Shown here: piece after piece, positions 22,328 through 34,879 of the stretch | Layout: every line of letters begins with the position of its first letter | Position numbering within the stretch: the first letter of the stretch is position 1 | From: Mesostigma viride | Taxonomy: Eukaryota; Streptophyta; Mesostigmatophyceae; Mesostigmatales; Mesostigmataceae | Direction: 5' to 3' | Assembly (NCBI GenBank): GCA_009746045.1 | Contig: RPFO01000017.1 | Location: forward strand, 2,540,040 to 2,600,039 | Length of the DNA: 60,000 nt | Made by a program: the position numbers and the translations under genes | Notes under the pieces: model-generated | What the model was told of the DNA's origin: nothing | Seen by the model: the letters and a program-made list of their open reading frames with translations, nothing else | Database searches by the model: none

Positions 22328-24452
22328 GTCATGAAGCGGGTGCATGTTGATGGCGTTGCGGGATGATCACCGAGGGCAGGATCATCAGCAAGGAGGTGTG
22401 CGGTTTCGGACTGATGGAACATGCATGCTCCATCACAAGGTTTCAGCCATAGGATGTCCACCAGGCCCGCCTCCTATACCACTGGCGATGTCAAGCCAGG
22501 CCCCATGCAGCAGATGTAGTTGCAGGCGATGATGAAAACATTGAAGGTGCAGGCTGCGTCCAGGTAGCAGGGGCATGTGACGACAGATGGCAGGCAGTTG
22601 CCTGCCTAGTATGTGGCACTAGGGGTAGTAGATCATGAGGCTGCTTCCTACCGGCCACCAGACAAGGTTTCCTGTGGGCAACGGCTTCGCAAGCAGGTTG
22701 CACGATGGAGGAGATGTACGCACGACATGACACGAGACGCACACGGCAGATATACAGGGTGGTGGGAGGCGATCATGGGCCATTTATTCAGGGACGATGC
22801 CACAAGTGGCAAGAACGTGGCAATACGCGGCAGTGCGCAGCAGCAATACGCGGCAACTATGCGGCAATAGCAGGATGACACCGCGACGTGGGTGTCAGGG
22901 GATGAGCGGTACCGGTCAATGCCAGTGAAACTTTGGTACCACACTGTGTACGGCAATACCACTGTGTGTGGTCATACGATGACCAGCACAATACGTCTTG
23001 TGTGGTTGACGGTATAAAATAAGGTCGTCCAAAGCACAGACCGTTCGGGAGTGGGAGTTGAGCACAGGGGCAGTGGGGGGTAGCAAGCGATGATGTGCAC
23101 ATGTCTAGGATTGCCCAACGGCATGCCCCCGGCGGCAACCCGCTGTATTCACACTGCTGTTGATGTTATCCTAATTCCAATCAAGTCGCCGGGATGTTAT
23201 GCAGCAGTATGCGCCCGTGTGTATAGGTACCTTCAATTACCCAACGCATACAGAGTATGCAGACATTTCTCCATCTAACGGGGTCCCCACAACGTGTCCA
23301 CCATCACGGTCTAAGAAACGGTCTAAGAAACGGCACACGGGAGAGGGCGGCTCACCTCGCGCAGCGCCTTAGCCTGGGGCCGGACCATTGCAAATTGGCT
23401 CCATTCATGGAGTTGCCTAAGCGTATAGATACCTTCGCTGACCGTGTAACTAATTGATCTAGTCCACTCGGGTCCGATACCCTTGGAAGACCTAGGCGTT
23501 CCAGTTCTTGACCTAGATTGTTTCATTGTCAACAGGAATCAAGCACAGCGCCCTCCGGCCAACTCCGCTTTACAGCATGCCCTGATGGCAGATCATGACG
23601 TAAGTTGTGGACGTACAGGCAACGCCGAGTACGCCGTCACGACACGGATAAATAACAGAGTGCATGTGCGCCTAAGCTCCAGGCTTCGTCTTTGGAATCT
23701 CACAAACATAACATAGGCAGCACGTTATCTCCTAAATATTGCTGACAGAAATTAGCAGTGACGAACGCGACTGTTGAACGTCAAGATGCACCGACAAGAT
23801 GCCTCAAGTGCGTGACAACGCCCTCTACTTCGCATTAACCAAAATGGTGCCTAACTTCCCCAAAGGCAGACATCCATGGAGAAAATACAAATAGCTGTAG
23901 CCCCACGTACGCCAAAGCAGGGTTGCCACCATATCCGTGATCCCGCATTCCCGCTAGAATACGGTGAATATTGCTGCGTGACCCAAGTCCTGTAACAATA
24001 TACGTCCCTGCGTAGATACACATTGCTAGTAACCTCACCTTGCACGTCCCGCAACTACGATGGTGTCCGTCGTGACTCCCCCGATGTAGTACGGTAACAT
24101 TGCATTCTGCACTCCCAGGCTACGTTACTCGTTACAGACCGTCTCAAGTCCGGTCCCGAATCGGTTTGTGCGTCTGAATCGGTCCCGAAGACCCACACCC
24201 GCCAGCTAGGCACGCCCCCGCCCACCTGAAAAACTTGCCCTTTATGGACGCACAGGAAATAGGAATGGGTTACTTGAATGAACCCTGGCAGACTGTGGCG
24301 GTTGGCAGCGATTGACGTCATCACGTCCATGACTTCCAGGCTGCACCAGCTTCTGGTCTGTCAAAAAGAACGTGCTGAAGCAGCGGAGATTCGTGTGCAG
24401 AGTAAACAGCTGAACCGCCGTGGTTAGATACAGAGTAATTTAGTTTACAAGA
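22328..24452. other. Region between divergent SGNH-like and NBP35 genes
   Basis: No recognisable coding exon. It should contain both promoters. If the SGNH-like gene has an upstream exon it would lie at about 22330-22750, where the minus strand is open but shows no known motif. Confidence 0.45.
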
Positions 24453-27400
24453 ATGGCGGATGTTCCCGCAAATGCCAACCCAGGTATTTTTGTCACGTGG
24501 AAATCAGGCTGTTAATTCCCACCATGTTCTGTCCTGTATCGTATTTTGGTAACTTTTTTTTCTAGTGTGAGCCTTCAGTCGGTAGTTTGCTCTAAGTACC
24601 GCAACTTCTTCCTACATGTCGCCATGTGCAGGTTGTGTCGGAACCACCTCTGCCCTAGCTGGAAAAGCTTCGGCCTGCGGGGGCTGCCCTAATCAAGAAT
24701 CCTGCTCGTCTGGTCCTAACGACCGGGCAATGTCTGACGTTCCTGCTAACGCAAACCAAGGTAATTGCGAGTGTAATTACTTCCGATCTGACCCTGGTTT
24801 AGCTATTTTATACATTATATAGGTTTCAGCACACCTGTAGCCCCATGAAACTTGGGTTCTTTAAGTATAGTCACTCGGTTTCCTTTGCTGCTTGCGTCAA
24901 TTTGTTTTGCTTTTCCAATATTTGTCTCTTTCGGGGTCGTGATTGGCGTTCAGGGTGTGTGGGCACATCCTCGAAATTGGCTGGCAAAGCATCCGCTTGT
25001 GGCGGTTGCCCAAACCAGAACTCGTGCGCTTCCAATTCCAAGGACCAACCGATGACGGACGTGCCAGCAAACGCAAACGACGGTAAGGATCCGATCCATC
25101 CTGTTTGCTTTGTTTCCTACATGCCCGCTTTGCACGTGCACCAAGTCCACACCTACTTGATCAATAGATGTTTTGGAGCTGACGACAATTCTTCCACTTT
25201 ATTTTCTGATTTTAATTTTCTGATTTCACTTCTGATATTAACAGTTGTATCTTGACCGTTGTATCTTGACAGTTGAAGTTCCTAACATGCTTTTCCATGT
25301 TGCCCGGGACCCGTGTATGCCGTCACCCACCCTGCCTCTTCCCTGGCGCAGGCTGTGTCGGCACATCCTCGGCACTGGCGGGCAAGGCCGCCGCGTGCCG
25401 CGGTTGCCCCAACCAGGAGGCCTGTGCCACCGCGCCCAAGGGCCCAGACCCTGGTAAATACACCTCTCTACTCCCGCTCCAGGGTTCGGTATTTGCAGTG
25501 TGCGCACCCTGGAATGTTGTCCGCGTAGCTGCTTCTCGGATCCCTTCTGCGCTGGTAGCCAGGTTATCTCAAAACGCATCTCATCTACCATAGCACATCG
25601 GGCCCCTCTCTTGTGGTACTCAGTTACTTCAGCATGCTGCGTGATCAAGGGCGTTCACAGCCCTTGTCTATATCGATGCCTCTCACCCAAGACATCCCTC
25701 CCTGCTGTCATGCAAGTCGTGCTCTTCTGCAACTGCACCCTCTTCCTTTTGTACTACGGTCGCTCCCCCTCCCCCATCTGCCCCTCCGGCCTAGTGTCAC
25801 TACCCTGACACCGTCACTACCCTTGTCCCTCGCTACTTGCAAACGCCCCATTTCGCCCCCCCTCCCCCCCCCCCTTCTCCTCCCCCAGACCTGCAGAGCG
25901 TCGCAGACCGCATGCAGAACGTGGCACACAAGATCATGGTGCTGTCGGGCAAGGGGGGGGTGGGCAAGAGCACCTTCTCCGCGCAGCTCGCGTTCGCGCT
26001 CGCCGCCAAGGGCAAGCAAGTGAGTGAAGGGGGGTGGACCGCTGGGCGCTGGCACCTGACACTTGTGGCTGTCACTTTTTTTGCAACGGGCACTTGTTTG
26101 TGGCAAGCAGGCGAGAGTGCATGAAGACGGTGACCATGAGGGGACAGGAGCCGCTCTCCCTTGTGGTTGGCAATGGTCGGCTTTTGTTGCCCTTTTGGGC
26201 TGCGTGCATTTGTCGCACGGCCGTCATACCAGCCTGTCGTCAAACCAACGCGCACTGGTTGTCTCCTCGATACCAGCACGCGGGCATGGCTGCGGGAGCC
26301 CGGACACTGCGAGTCATGTCCATCATCATTTGCGTGCCCATCATGTCGATCGTGTCCATCACTCGAGTTGTCAAGGAAGAGCATGCGTGCACGCGGCATG
26401 GCGGCAGGGCTGGATGGGGACATGCTGTGCCGGCACGAAATAACGAATGGCCCACCATTACCCTCAAAGCATATCTTGGCTGCTTCAAGCACCCCTCCAT
26501 TGTCCCCCAAGCATCCTTGGCATTTCACGTTCCATCGGATCCAGGCTCCGTCCTCTAATCACATGCTCCGTCCTCTAATCACATGCTCCGTCCTCTAATC
26601 ACATGCTCTGTCCTCTAATCACATGCTCCGTTCATATCGACTCAGCGCCCCCATTTGTTCAGCCCCTCCCCTGCCTTGCACTCCCCCCCCCTCCCTCCTG
26701 CCCCCTTGTCCCACTCACATCATCTGACCTTGCTCATCCTGCCAACCCCCAACCTGCGCCTCCCCCATGTGCCTCCGCCCTATTCCATGGCGTGTGCACC
26801 ATGGCAGGTGGGTCTCCTGGATATCGATATCTGCGGCCCCAGCATACCCAAGATGCTGGGCCTGGAGGGGCAGGAAATCCACGTCAGCAACCTGGGCTGG
26901 TCCCCCGTGTACGTTAACCCCGCTGCTTGCAGCCGCGCTGTCGCATCCCGCGCCACAGGCATGACAGACCTTACGCTAGCCATGACAGGCCTTATGCTAG
27001 CCATGACAGACGCATGACAGACCACGGCCGTCAAGTTCCAGGTTGGGTTGATGTGAACCCGTGCATCTAGGCGATGGGGTACAAAGCGCCAGCCACCACG
27101 AGGTATGAACGATTGAAATGGGTTCCATCTACTCCTTATCAAATGAGAGACACCGCTTGCCCTAGGCAGATGGTCTTCACTTTGACAGACATGTGGTATG
27201 GACTGCCGCTGCGTGCCAGGGTTGCTGGCAGCGGTGGGAGCGATCATGAATGTTGACGTTCGCTAGAAGGCGTGCTGCTTGGGTCAAATGGATGTAACCT
27301 CGGGACCGTGAGGATAGACTGTGTCACTCCCGGCATCTTGCACACGCGGGTGTTCTTGTTGCCTGGCTCGTTCCTGAAGCTGGCATGGCCCTGAGTCGCC

Positions 27401-30400
27401 CCGCATGCCATGCCCGTGCCCGCGTGCCATCGCTGTGCGCTGCCTGTGTGTGCGCCACCTGGCAGGTACGTGGAGGACAACCTGGGCGTCATGTCCATCG
27501 GCTTCATGCTGCCCGACCCGGATGATGCTGTCGTGTGGCGTGGGCCCAGGTGGGTGGCGGGGGCCCTGTTCGTCGGCGATGCTGGTTGTTCGAGTGTGTG
27601 GTGTTCCTGCATATGCTTGTAGTAAGGGAAGCTACCAGGGAAAGTGAATGGGGAGCATGGGCGGGCATTCTCGGCACGCGGCCGTCTCTGCTGGGTGTGT
27701 GCGGAGCGTTTTCCGAGGCTACCTCTCCGCGCAGAGAGGGGCTGTGCCTCAGTAGCCCAAGTTTCCTTTCTTTTTTGTTTGTTGTTGTTCTTTTGTGTCG
27801 TCCCGCGCGTGGTGTGGCGCGGTGTGCTTATACTGTCATGCATCTAAGCAGCATGGGAGGGGGGGGGGGGGGGGGGGGGGGAGCCAGTAAAATGGGCAGG
27901 ATTATCCACACTTTTCCTACTTTTTAAAAATCATCTTTCCATCTGTCTGGCAAGTAAAGACTATTGTATAGATATAATACCTATAAATGTGTAACAAGTG
28001 TCTACCGTCTCTTAGAGCTGGGTAGCCAGTCAAAGGGACGCGGCATCTGCCCTGTACCGCGCTCCCGTGGGGTGGCAAGTGTGCGGCGCCAGGTGAGTGT
28101 GACTACAAGTGTGACTACAAGTGTGACTTTGAGTGTTACACAGGAGCTGGTCCTGTGTCCATGGAATTGCTTTGGGCATGACAGGTACCTGGATTGATGG
28201 CCGTGGCGTACACTGCCTGCTTTGCTGTCGCCACCGTGCTTCCCAGGCGTATCGGAGGGGGCTTGCCTCGTCAGGTTGCGCCTCTCTACCCATCTCCCGG
28301 CGGCTTGTGGGTGATGGCCATCCGGGGGATGCGGATGGGGTTGGCACGCTGTGCTCTGCTTTTGCAACTTGCCGACATTTTTTTGTTGACAACACCGCCA
28401 TGTTTCTTGTGCGTGCGTGTGTGTAGGAAGAATGGTCTGACCAAGCAGTTTCGAATAAATTGCCGGCATTTGTTGACACCGCCGCAACGTTTCTTTCTTT
28501 TGTTTGTGTGTGTGTGTGCGTGTGTGTGCGTGCGTTCGTGCAGGAAGAACGGCCTGATCAAGCAGTTCCTGAAGGATGTGGACTGGGGCAACGCCGACTA
28601 CCTGGTCATCGACTGTACGTGCATGGGGACCATAGTGACTGTGGATAGTGACCGTGGATAATGGGCATGAATAGTGACCACACATGGTGACCGTGGATGG
28701 TGATTATGGATTGAGAGCTTGAGTGTGCAGTGTGCGTGGCAGCTAGGGACCGTGTTGGGTAGCGCCCGGCAGGCGGTGCCGTGGAAAATGAGAAACTTCC
28801 AACCAGGCCATACCCACGGTTAGGGGCAGGTGCACGGGTGTGCCAGAACAGATGCATTTGCTGCGATGCAGGGATGGAACATTCGGGCCATGCATGTGCA
28901 CTGCCCATTCTCAAGCGAGGGCAGGAGCGAATCGTGTGAGGCGATCACAGAGGTGCAGCGGTGCCCTTCGCCATGCCAGTTTGCCACAGGAGATTCGTTG
29001 GAGGGGTTTGTGGCAGTCAGAAGAACCCACCCATGCAGTGCCGCGGCATTGTTTGGCCGACGCGTGCTTCTTTTCCATGGCGTGGCGGTCACAAGTTGCT
29101 GGACATGATGATCTGATCACCTGGCTGGAAGGGCAGTTCATGGCGGGATTTGAGCTTCTAATATGCCCTGTCAGAGAAGGAAGCATACGTATTTTGACCT
29201 CGAGGTCCTTGTCGCCCCGACTCACATTTTGCATCACCGCAGCCGTGGCAGCCAGTTACTGTCATGCACTTTTGTCAGTTTCTCCGCATATACGCTCAAA
29301 GGCTCCTCCCCTGGGACTCCTCCCTGGCTCCCTTCCCCAGTTCCCCTCCCTGGTGCTCCTAGGATCCTGTGCTGTCCAGCGGCCCGCGTCTTGCGCCGTG
29401 CTTTTGGTTTAGGCAATCCAGATATCCAAATAGCGTTCCCACGTCGTTCGGCAAATGGATTTCTTGGTTGCCACCCGCCACTTGCTGCCTACCAGCGCCA
29501 CCTGGCACGTCGGACGAGCACATCTCGATCGCGCAGTACCTCAAGGGGTGCCAGGTGGACGGCGCCATCATCATCACCACCCCACAGGTCAGCCATCGCC
29601 AGCCTTAAACCTGCGGACTGCTTGGCAGGGTAGCCCATCCTTATGTGGTTGGAGTCCGATTTTGTGATTTCATTCTAGTCCACCACCTCCTGGGCAGGTT
29701 GTACCCATGTGGCACGGCCTGCCGCTTTCCTTGTGCGGTAGTGGTTGGCTCGAACGGCACTTGGAGGGTCGGCATTGTTTGCTCCAGTATAGGGTCTGAG
29801 AGGACGAGAGCGAACGAGGAGACTTTTGAATCGGGTTACCTGCCTGGTGGAAGATGGCCGGCTTGATCTGGCCATGCACCGTGATTAGCACAACTAGTGT
29901 AGTTGATGTGTGGCCACTTCCTGGGTGGATCGGGACGCATGGCTAGGTCGCACCAAGGGGAGGTTGGTATTTTTCCGTGATCCTGTTGGCACAGCAGGCT
30001 GACTGCTGCTCTTTTACTGGATGGAACTCAACTTTTCTCTCCCCAGCTTGGTGCCCGTTTTTGTCGTTAATTTTTTTTTTCCCCCCATGGTAGTGTGTCT
30101 TTGCCCTCTTGCCAGTGGGCTGGAGCCACAGGAAAAGGCCATACAGTCAGGGTCTGGACCTCTGGATCTTCTCTGTTGTCGGATTTCCCCTTCGGGGTGT
30201 GTCACCCACTAACCTCTGGCACGTCTCTGTTTTCTATGCCTTTCACCATTGCTTCTAGTACCCTAAGTGTGACGGCCATGGCTGCCTCCGTGAACCCATG
30301 AACGCACATGAGTACGTCATGTACAAAGGGCATATAAGAAAGGTAACAAAGCACATGAAAGCTTCGGTACCGCGGCGGCTGTCAGCCGCCCATGGCATTG

Positions 30401-31326
30401 TCTGGCATGTGGCGACGGGGTTGGGCTGGGCAGATTGGGGCTCCTCATCACGCATTCCTTGCGTGCCTGCTTGACGCGGTATCTGCAGGAAGTCTCTGTC
30501 ATCGACGTGCGTAAGGAGATCAGCTTCTGCAAGAAGGTGGGTCGCCAGCGGGGGGGCCCTCGGAAGCGCAGGCCGTGAGGGGTGCTAGCTTGGGCTGGTG
30601 CGATGGGATGCCACACGCTGCTCCGCCTAGATCCCTCGGGGTAGTTAGGCTTTGTTAGCTATACTTTGTTCACTGTACCTTGCTAAACAGTGCATTGTCA
30701 ACTACACTTCGTGATCCATGTTACCGGTAGAGCGGGGGTATTCAGCATTCAAGGAGGGAATGTGTATATTCGTGGCCTGTGTGGCTGCCATGGCTGTGGT
30801 GCGTACGTCAGCAGGTATGTGATGTTTGGGTCTCGGGGCGATGCCGGCTCCTTGCGAGGGACGATGCATGGGGTGGAGGGGCTGCATTGGCGCGATGCCG
30901 GGCTGGCAGTGGCTGCGCTGGGACCTTTGGTAGTGGACACGATCATGCAGGCGTATCCTTGGTTCGCCGGATGCTGCATGGGACCGAGGGATATTGATGT
31001 GGTGCCGTGGTTGCGGGATGTGATGTAGGGATGACTGCATGTGCCCGCGCGACATGTCCGCTTGTAGGGGTGGTCGCAACTGCCCGCTGGACGTGTCCGC
31101 TTGTAGGGGTGGTCGCAACTGCCCGCTGGACGTGTCCACTTTCTTCATGTGACCAAGGGCTCAACTTGCCTTAACTTGCTTTATTCGTACGTCACACTTG
31201 GAATGCTTGTTCAGCACACGAGTAAGCGGGCTAAGCCTATCATTTCTGTTTGCATATCCGTGCCAACGTGAGCTATGAATATGGGTAGTGGTTTTCCTGC
31301 GTGCCGGCACGCATGCTGATGCCATC

Positions 31327-31366
<40 letters not shown>

Positions 31367-34300
31367 TGTACTCCCCCCTTTACTGTCCCTTTAATAATTC
31401 TCCTCGCCTACCCCCTGCCAGGTGGGCATCAAGATCCTTGGCGTGGTGGAGAACATGAGCGGGCTGCAGGTGCCCTTCGACGAGATGCAGTTCCGCGACC
31501 TGTCGGGGGGCCAGGACCGCGACGTCACTGCTGAGGTAAGGACGCTGTTGTGGGCATGGAAAAACTGACAAGGCACACGGCGGCATATGAAGACTGAGAA
31601 GGTACATGAGGGATTGTAAGCAACCAGACGGCATGAAGAATGAGAAGGCAGACAACGGCACCCAGGGGCAGATGAGTGGACGCAACGTGCACCGAGGCAT
31701 GGGAAGAATGACCTGGCAGGCAAAGCCTCACAGGGGCAGGAACATGCAGGCAAACACAGGCAAATGCATGCACAGGCCGGCAAGATCCCTGCTGGGCGGA
31801 CGTCACCACCGGCATGCTGGATGGCTGCCTGATGAACCCATTGGATGCAGGAGGTTTTCCTTTGAGTGGTTCCGCGTAGGCGCGCAAAGGCAGATGAGGT
31901 AATCGTGCGAAGCAGCCCAGGGGAAATCGAAGGAGCATGCATGGGCACACAACGGAAGGAGCATGCATGGGCTCAACAACGGCACCTGCGCATGGGCTCA
32001 ACAACGGCACCTGCGCATGGGCACAGCCAAGGGACTCCATGGGGCAAGGATCTGCTGCGGCACTGGAAGGCTGGATGCCAACCTCCTTGCCCACCTCATA
32101 GTTCTGTTGGATGTAGGAGTTCTTACATGTAGCGCGTCAGGGTAGCAGGTTGCGACAAGTATCGAAGCACCCCCTTGCCTTGCCAAGTGGTAGTGTCGCT
32201 GGCAGGCATGGGAAGCAGGGGTGCCTTCATGAAGAGGGTTTGGTCCCTGTGAGGGATGCGGAGCAGTCTGGGTGTGTGAGCCATTCGTAGTCAAAGGGGT
32301 CGTCGTGCGAAGCCTTGGTAAAATGTGATGTGCGTGATAGCCAGAGTATCAGTGGCAGTGCTGTGGGCTTCCTGAGGATGACCTATCCGGCAAGACTCTC
32401 TTACTCCAAGGGCGGCACCTCTTCTTGTGTGGATGAGACAGCTTCTCATATGCCTCCACGTGCACACCCCACACGTTGTGCGATGCCGGGCGCTTTTGCG
32501 TGTGCAGGTCATGGCTGCCATCAAGAATGCGGTGCCGGACATTTCTAAGTACACGGTAGGTATTGCGTTGCCGCATGCCCCCGGGGCCGTTAGGGGCGAG
32601 GCAAGGGTGGCAGGTACATATTCACTTCCACAGGGTGGCAGGTACAGGGTCAGGAAAGCACAGATTCGCTGTGAGTGACTGTGGCGTAGGGCAATGTCGG
32701 AGCTTAAGTGACCAGGTGCAGATCGGCCATTGCTTTAGTATTCCGTTCACGTGTTGCAGTCGGCGAGTGGCCGCAACGTTTTGAGGGGACATTATAATCT
32801 CCCTAAGGCTGGTGCGCTTGTGTCGTCATCAGACGCAAGCTGGTGTGTGAGCTACTTGTGCGGATGTGGCGCATGGCGCGCTCCATCCATGGGCTGGCGG
32901 GTGGCTGGGTGTCCGGCTTGTGTGTACGGGGAGGCAGGCAGCATGGGCAGATGCCTGGTGTTGCAAGGTTACAGTGGGAGGCTCATTGGGCAGGGCGATG
33001 GTGTGGGTGGATGCCTTTGCTGCAGGGAGGGGGAAATCTAGGGTAGGGAGGATAGGCCAGGGTGGATGATAATTAATACGAGAGCTAAACCTTTGGGGAT
33101 GAACCTAATGATCCCAATGTGGGCGTGAGGTGAAATGAAAGAATTTGTATATACTACGTAGTAGAACATATAGAGAGAATAGAGTATACATCGAATAGAA
33201 TATAAGAATATACTACTTGACTAGTAGTAGAAAGAGAATAGCGCGGAGTGGACAGTTGGGAGCCGTGCCTATTTGGTGTACGTCTGGGACCCAGCAAGCT
33301 GCCCATGTCATTGTTGTAACCCATACTTGCAGCATTGCCGGCACGCAAAATGGTTGCCAATCAACTGGGTTACAGAGTAGTTTGTGCGCTAGGATTCCGT
33401 GGGGTAAGATGCAGGGGGGGGGGGGCGTGTTTAATTGCGTACAGGGCAGAAGGGGACCACATTTGGAAGGGGCAGGAATCTTGGGCGCTTGGACTGGCCA
33501 GGAAGCACTGAAGCACTGTTGGGATGGCTGCTACTTAAAGCCGATTGGTTAAGAGTGGCTGCCGCCTTTTCATGGCCTTGCTCGCAGTGTGTGACTGGAT
33601 TGCAGTTTTCCCATTATTGTGCCTGTGCGTGTGGGGTGCTTGACCGTGGTACCTTGGTACCTTGCTATGCGTTGTACGACATGGATTACTGATGGGACAA
33701 CGACGCTTCTTGTTCTGTCAACCCGGCAGGCGCACGTGGATGTCTTCAAGGCCACAAAGGGCGGCGGTGAGGCCATGGCCCAGATGCTGGGGCTGCCCTT
33801 CCTGGGTCGCATCCCTCTGGACTTGAGCATTGGCAGGTGGGTCTATCATATATGGACTCTTTTTCTATATCAGCGAGACAGCATCTATTTGTCTGTATGC
33901 AACAACCGGCATGAGTATGTGTCCATGCCCTGTTGCACGTTTCTGCATGAGTGAGTGGGTGGGGTGCATGCACACGCACAAGCATGTGTCGGGTCGTTCT
34001 TTGCATTTGCGCCCGTGGCTAGTGGCTTATCCCAGCACGCATGGGCCATCATGTCGTGGGATGTCGTTGGATGCAGAGTACAATTGGCTTGCTTGGCTAT
34101 TTTTAGACCAAAGGCACCTGGAAGGTAGCCTGCTCTGCTCACGTTCATAATCCATATCTGCCTGCATAACAACCACTTCAGCGCACATGGTTGGTGCAGT
34201 GCATGTGCTCGGTGCCTAGCATGCAGCGGTAGGGCCGGACGTGGGTGGTTGTAAAGATTGCGGACTTGCCTCATATGCCGTTATATTCCCTCATCACCCT

Positions 34301-34681
34301 CCATTTGGTGCAGGGCTGCGGAGGAAGGTCGCTCATGCTTCACGTCACCTGATTCGCCAGGCGTGAAGGCGATGGACGCCCTTATCAACCGTAAGTTCTG
34401 CATCCACTTTTGGGCCTCTTCTGGCTTGCTTTTTTGGCCTGAATGCTTCTGGCCATTCAATCGTCGCGCCTCTATTTCTATTTTTTGGTTTTGATTTCGT
34501 AGCGAGCGTGTACCATGTACCTTAGTAGTCATTCGTCGATTGCTGCAGTCATAGTTGCAGTATGGTAAATTACTGTTGGTTATGGCCAAAGTTCATACCA
34601 TCTCCCTGTCTAACAACTTTCACATTTGATCATTATGGCTCTTTATGAATCGCAGGTCTGGTTGCCAAGCTGGAAGCGTAG
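24453..34681 (+). CDS. NBP35: NBP35 cytosolic Fe-S scaffold P-loop NTPase, with three N-terminal cluster modules
   Basis: Fifteen exons: 24453..24483, 24632..24760, 24954..25082, 25352..25453, 25889..26019, 26808..26908, 27466..27549, 28544..28614, 29496..29587, 30489..30536, 31422..31535, 32508..32555, 33730..33836, 34314..34390, 34656..34681. All phases close, giving 429 aa. NBP35 assembles [4Fe-4S] clusters in the cytosol (CIA pathway). The N-terminal motif C-x13-C-x2-C-x5-C, normally single, occurs three times: Cys12/26/29/35, Cys55/69/72/78 and Cys98/112/115/121. The first two repeat exons are each exactly 129 bases with phase-1 borders. The P-loop GKGGVGKST is at 151-159, [14 protein letters not shown] at about 179 and [10 protein letters not shown] at about 259. 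The C-terminal CPxC of fungal and animal NBP35 is absent ([11 protein letters not shown]), as in plants. Usual family length is about 320-350 aa; the two extra exons (86 residues) explain the excess. Confidence 0.93.
26546..26631. repeat. 20-bp tandem repeat, four copies, NBP35 intron
   Basis: Unit CTCCGTCCTCTAATCACATG, one copy with CTCTGTCC, in the intron between exons 5 and 6. Confidence 0.9.
27859..27882. repeat. Poly-G tract in NBP35 intron
   Basis: Uninterrupted run of about two dozen G in the intron between exons 7 and 8. Its length may be affected by assembly. Confidence 0.85.
28368..28453 (+). pseudogene. Truncated duplicate of NBP35 exon 8 with its upstream intron
   Basis: The intron end and the beginning of exon 8 are present twice. 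At 28427, after GTGTGTAG, the sequence reads GAAGAATGGTCTGACCAAGC, matching the real exon start GAAGAACGGCCTGATCAAGC at 28544. Both are preceded by a similar stretch with TTGCCGACATTT/TTGCCGGCATTT and TTGTTGACA. The upstream copy breaks off after the KQF codons and has no donor, so it cannot act as a complete exon. Confidence 0.8.
31046..31139. repeat. 39-bp tandem repeat, 2.4 copies, NBP35 intron
   Basis: Unit GCCCGCTGGACGTGTCCGCT followed by TGTAGGGGTGGTCGCAACT. Confidence 0.85.
31328..31365. repeat. Poly-C tract before NBP35 exon 11
   Basis: Run of nearly forty C about 60 bases upstream of the acceptor of exon 11. It may serve as an extended polypyrimidine tract; length may be uncertain in the assembly. 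Confidence 0.85.
31940..32032. repeat. Short tandem repeats in NBP35 intron
   Basis: GGAGCATGCATGGGC occurs twice, then ATGGGCTCAACAACGGCACC plus TGCGC occurs twice. Confidence 0.7.
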
Positions 34682-34879
34682 GCTGGATGCGCTCATGTGC
34701 TGCAGCACCCTGGAGCCCATAGTGGCAACGGGATTCCCGTGCACATGGGCAGTCATACGCTGGCGTGTATAGTACAAAGCGCACTGGCTGCCTCACCAAG
34801 TCATGTATACTAATGAGATTAGCCACCGTTGGCGTTATAGCCAGCAGGATATGATGTCGGCCTTTTGCGGGCTCATCAG

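Noticed and set aside
21000-22345. Frames encoding WVGG, HPPT and AGGR repeats
   Set aside because: Translations of GGGT and GGGC arrays; not coding.
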